Origin: JBHEMK01 sp046262635
GTDB taxonomy: Bacteria; Actinomycetota; Thermoleophilia; Gaiellales; Gaiellaceae
NCBI GenBank assembly: GCA_046262635.1
Contig: JBHEMK010000036.1
Coordinates: 1 to 37,600 of the forward strand
DNA length: 37,600 nt
Direction: 5' to 3'
Translations under genes and position numbers: made by a program
Shown: piece by piece, positions 37,082-37,600 of the stretch
Layout of the letters: every line of letters starts with the position of its first letter
Numbering within the stretch: the first letter of the stretch is position 1
The notes under the pieces: generated by a model
The model's database searches: none
Told to the model about the DNA's origin: nothing
Seen by the model: only the letters and a program-made list of their open reading frames with translations

Positions 37082-37600
37082 GCCGGATCGACCGGCTGCG
37101 TGCCTCCCTCGAGGAGGGACTCCTCGTGTCGAACGGCCAGAACGTCCGCTACCTCACCGGCTTCGAGAGCTCGAATGCCGCCCTCCTTGTCGAGCCCGAG
37201 CGCGTCCGGCTCTTCAGCGACTTCCGTTACGCCGAGGCTGGGCGCGCGGTTGCGGGCGTCGAGTTCGTCGAGACCAAGCGCGACCTCTACGCCGACCTGG
37301 CCGGGCGGCTCTCGGGCCGGATCGGGTTCGAGGCAGCAGACCTGACCTATGAGCGCTGGGAGACGCTCGTCGGCGGCGGCCTCGTGCTCGTCGCCCGCTC
37401 CGGACTCGTCGAGCGGCTGCGGTCGATCAAGGACGACGCGGAGCTCGCCGCGATCGGCCGGGCGGTTCAGAGCGCGGATCGCGGGCTCGGCCGCCTCGTG
37501 CAGGAGCCGTTCGTCGGCAAGACCGAGGCCGAGCTCGCCTGGATGCTCGAGCGCTTCATCCACGAGGAGGGCGGGGAGGGCCTCGCGTTCGAGATCGGGC
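37078..37600 (+). CDS. pepP: Xaa-Pro aminopeptidase (3' truncated by window edge)
   Basis: 174 residues seen from GTG 37078 (GTGA overlap with aroQ). The creatinase-type N-terminal domain is present: LLVSNGQNVRYLTGFESSNA, RLFSDFRYAEAGR and RIGFEAADLTYERW. The start of the metallopeptidase M24 domain follows: LRSIKDDAELAAIGRAVQSA and TEAELAWMLERFIHEEG. The metal ligands lie beyond the window. It probably releases N-terminal residues preceding proline. Placement after aroQ is typical of actinobacteria and firmicutes, where efp often follows. Confidence 0.88.
   Translation, partial: MSRIDRLRASLEEGLLVSNGQNVRYLTGFESSNAALLVEPERVRLFSDFRYAEAGRAVAGVEFVETKRDLYADLAGRLSGRIGFEAADLTYERWETLVGGGLVLVARSGLVERLRSIKDDAELAAIGRAVQSADRGLGRLVQEPFVGKTEAELAWMLERFIHEEGGEGLAFEIG

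Noticed and set aside
1..37600. CRISPR arrays, complete insertion sequences, rRNA genes or a biosynthetic gene cluster
   Set aside because: No regularly spaced repeats, no intact transposase with terminal repeats, no rRNA motifs and no NRPS/PKS-type genes were found.

Overview
The window looks like a chromosomal segment of a high-GC actinobacterium-type organism, probably class Thermoleophilia (Gaiellales or Solirubrobacterales). That placement is inferred from base composition, dense GTGA/ATGA/TGATG-coupled operons, many start codons with a TANNNT box only 6-7 nt upstream (leaderless genes) and the gene order; no marker such as 16S rRNA is present.

Positions 1-6.3 kb are an accessory zone of small or broken genes: the end of a peptidoglycan-binding protein, an ABM-like monooxygenase, a scrambled mazF/pemK-type toxin whose two halves lie on opposite strands, remnants of a tyrosine and a serine recombinase, an APH(6)-type kinase, a cupin, a frameshifted small gene, two small membrane proteins and two minus-strand tRNA genes (Glu-CTC, Gln-CTG). 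A 45/46-nt copy of the 3' part of tRNA-Glu lies 1.7 kb away in direct orientation, as expected for an att site of a decayed integrated element.

Positions 6.3-12.3 kb, mostly minus strand, hold an HD-domain protein, a heterodimeric ABC exporter with one degenerate ATPase site, a broken methyltransferase gene and a uracil-DNA glycosylase family protein. Positions 12.4-18.2 kb are a histidine-utilisation operon (DUF4395-like ORF, ftcD, hutH, hutU, hutI) converting histidine to glutamate with formimino transfer to tetrahydrofolate.

Positions 18.2-37.6 kb are mainly housekeeping: a metallo-hydrolase with hisS and aspS; a coiled-coil protein and two envelope-linked proteins; a probable 6S RNA; mnmA with an unusual N-terminal domain; a DUF948-like protein, an RsbW-like protein and a SigB/SigF-type sigma factor; a D,D-carboxypeptidase; then alaS-ruvX-mltG-aroE-aroC-aroKB-aroQ-pepP. 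In the last block aroK and aroB are fused, and aroE has no ATG/GTG/TTG before its essential N-terminus: its frame is entered exactly at the mltG stop, at CCC-TGA, suggesting +1 frameshifting or a non-standard start.

The strongest points to follow up are the mltG/aroE junction, the inverted toxin gene, the tRNA-Glu att duplication, the candidate 6S RNA, the MnmA fusion and the leaderless-promoter pattern.
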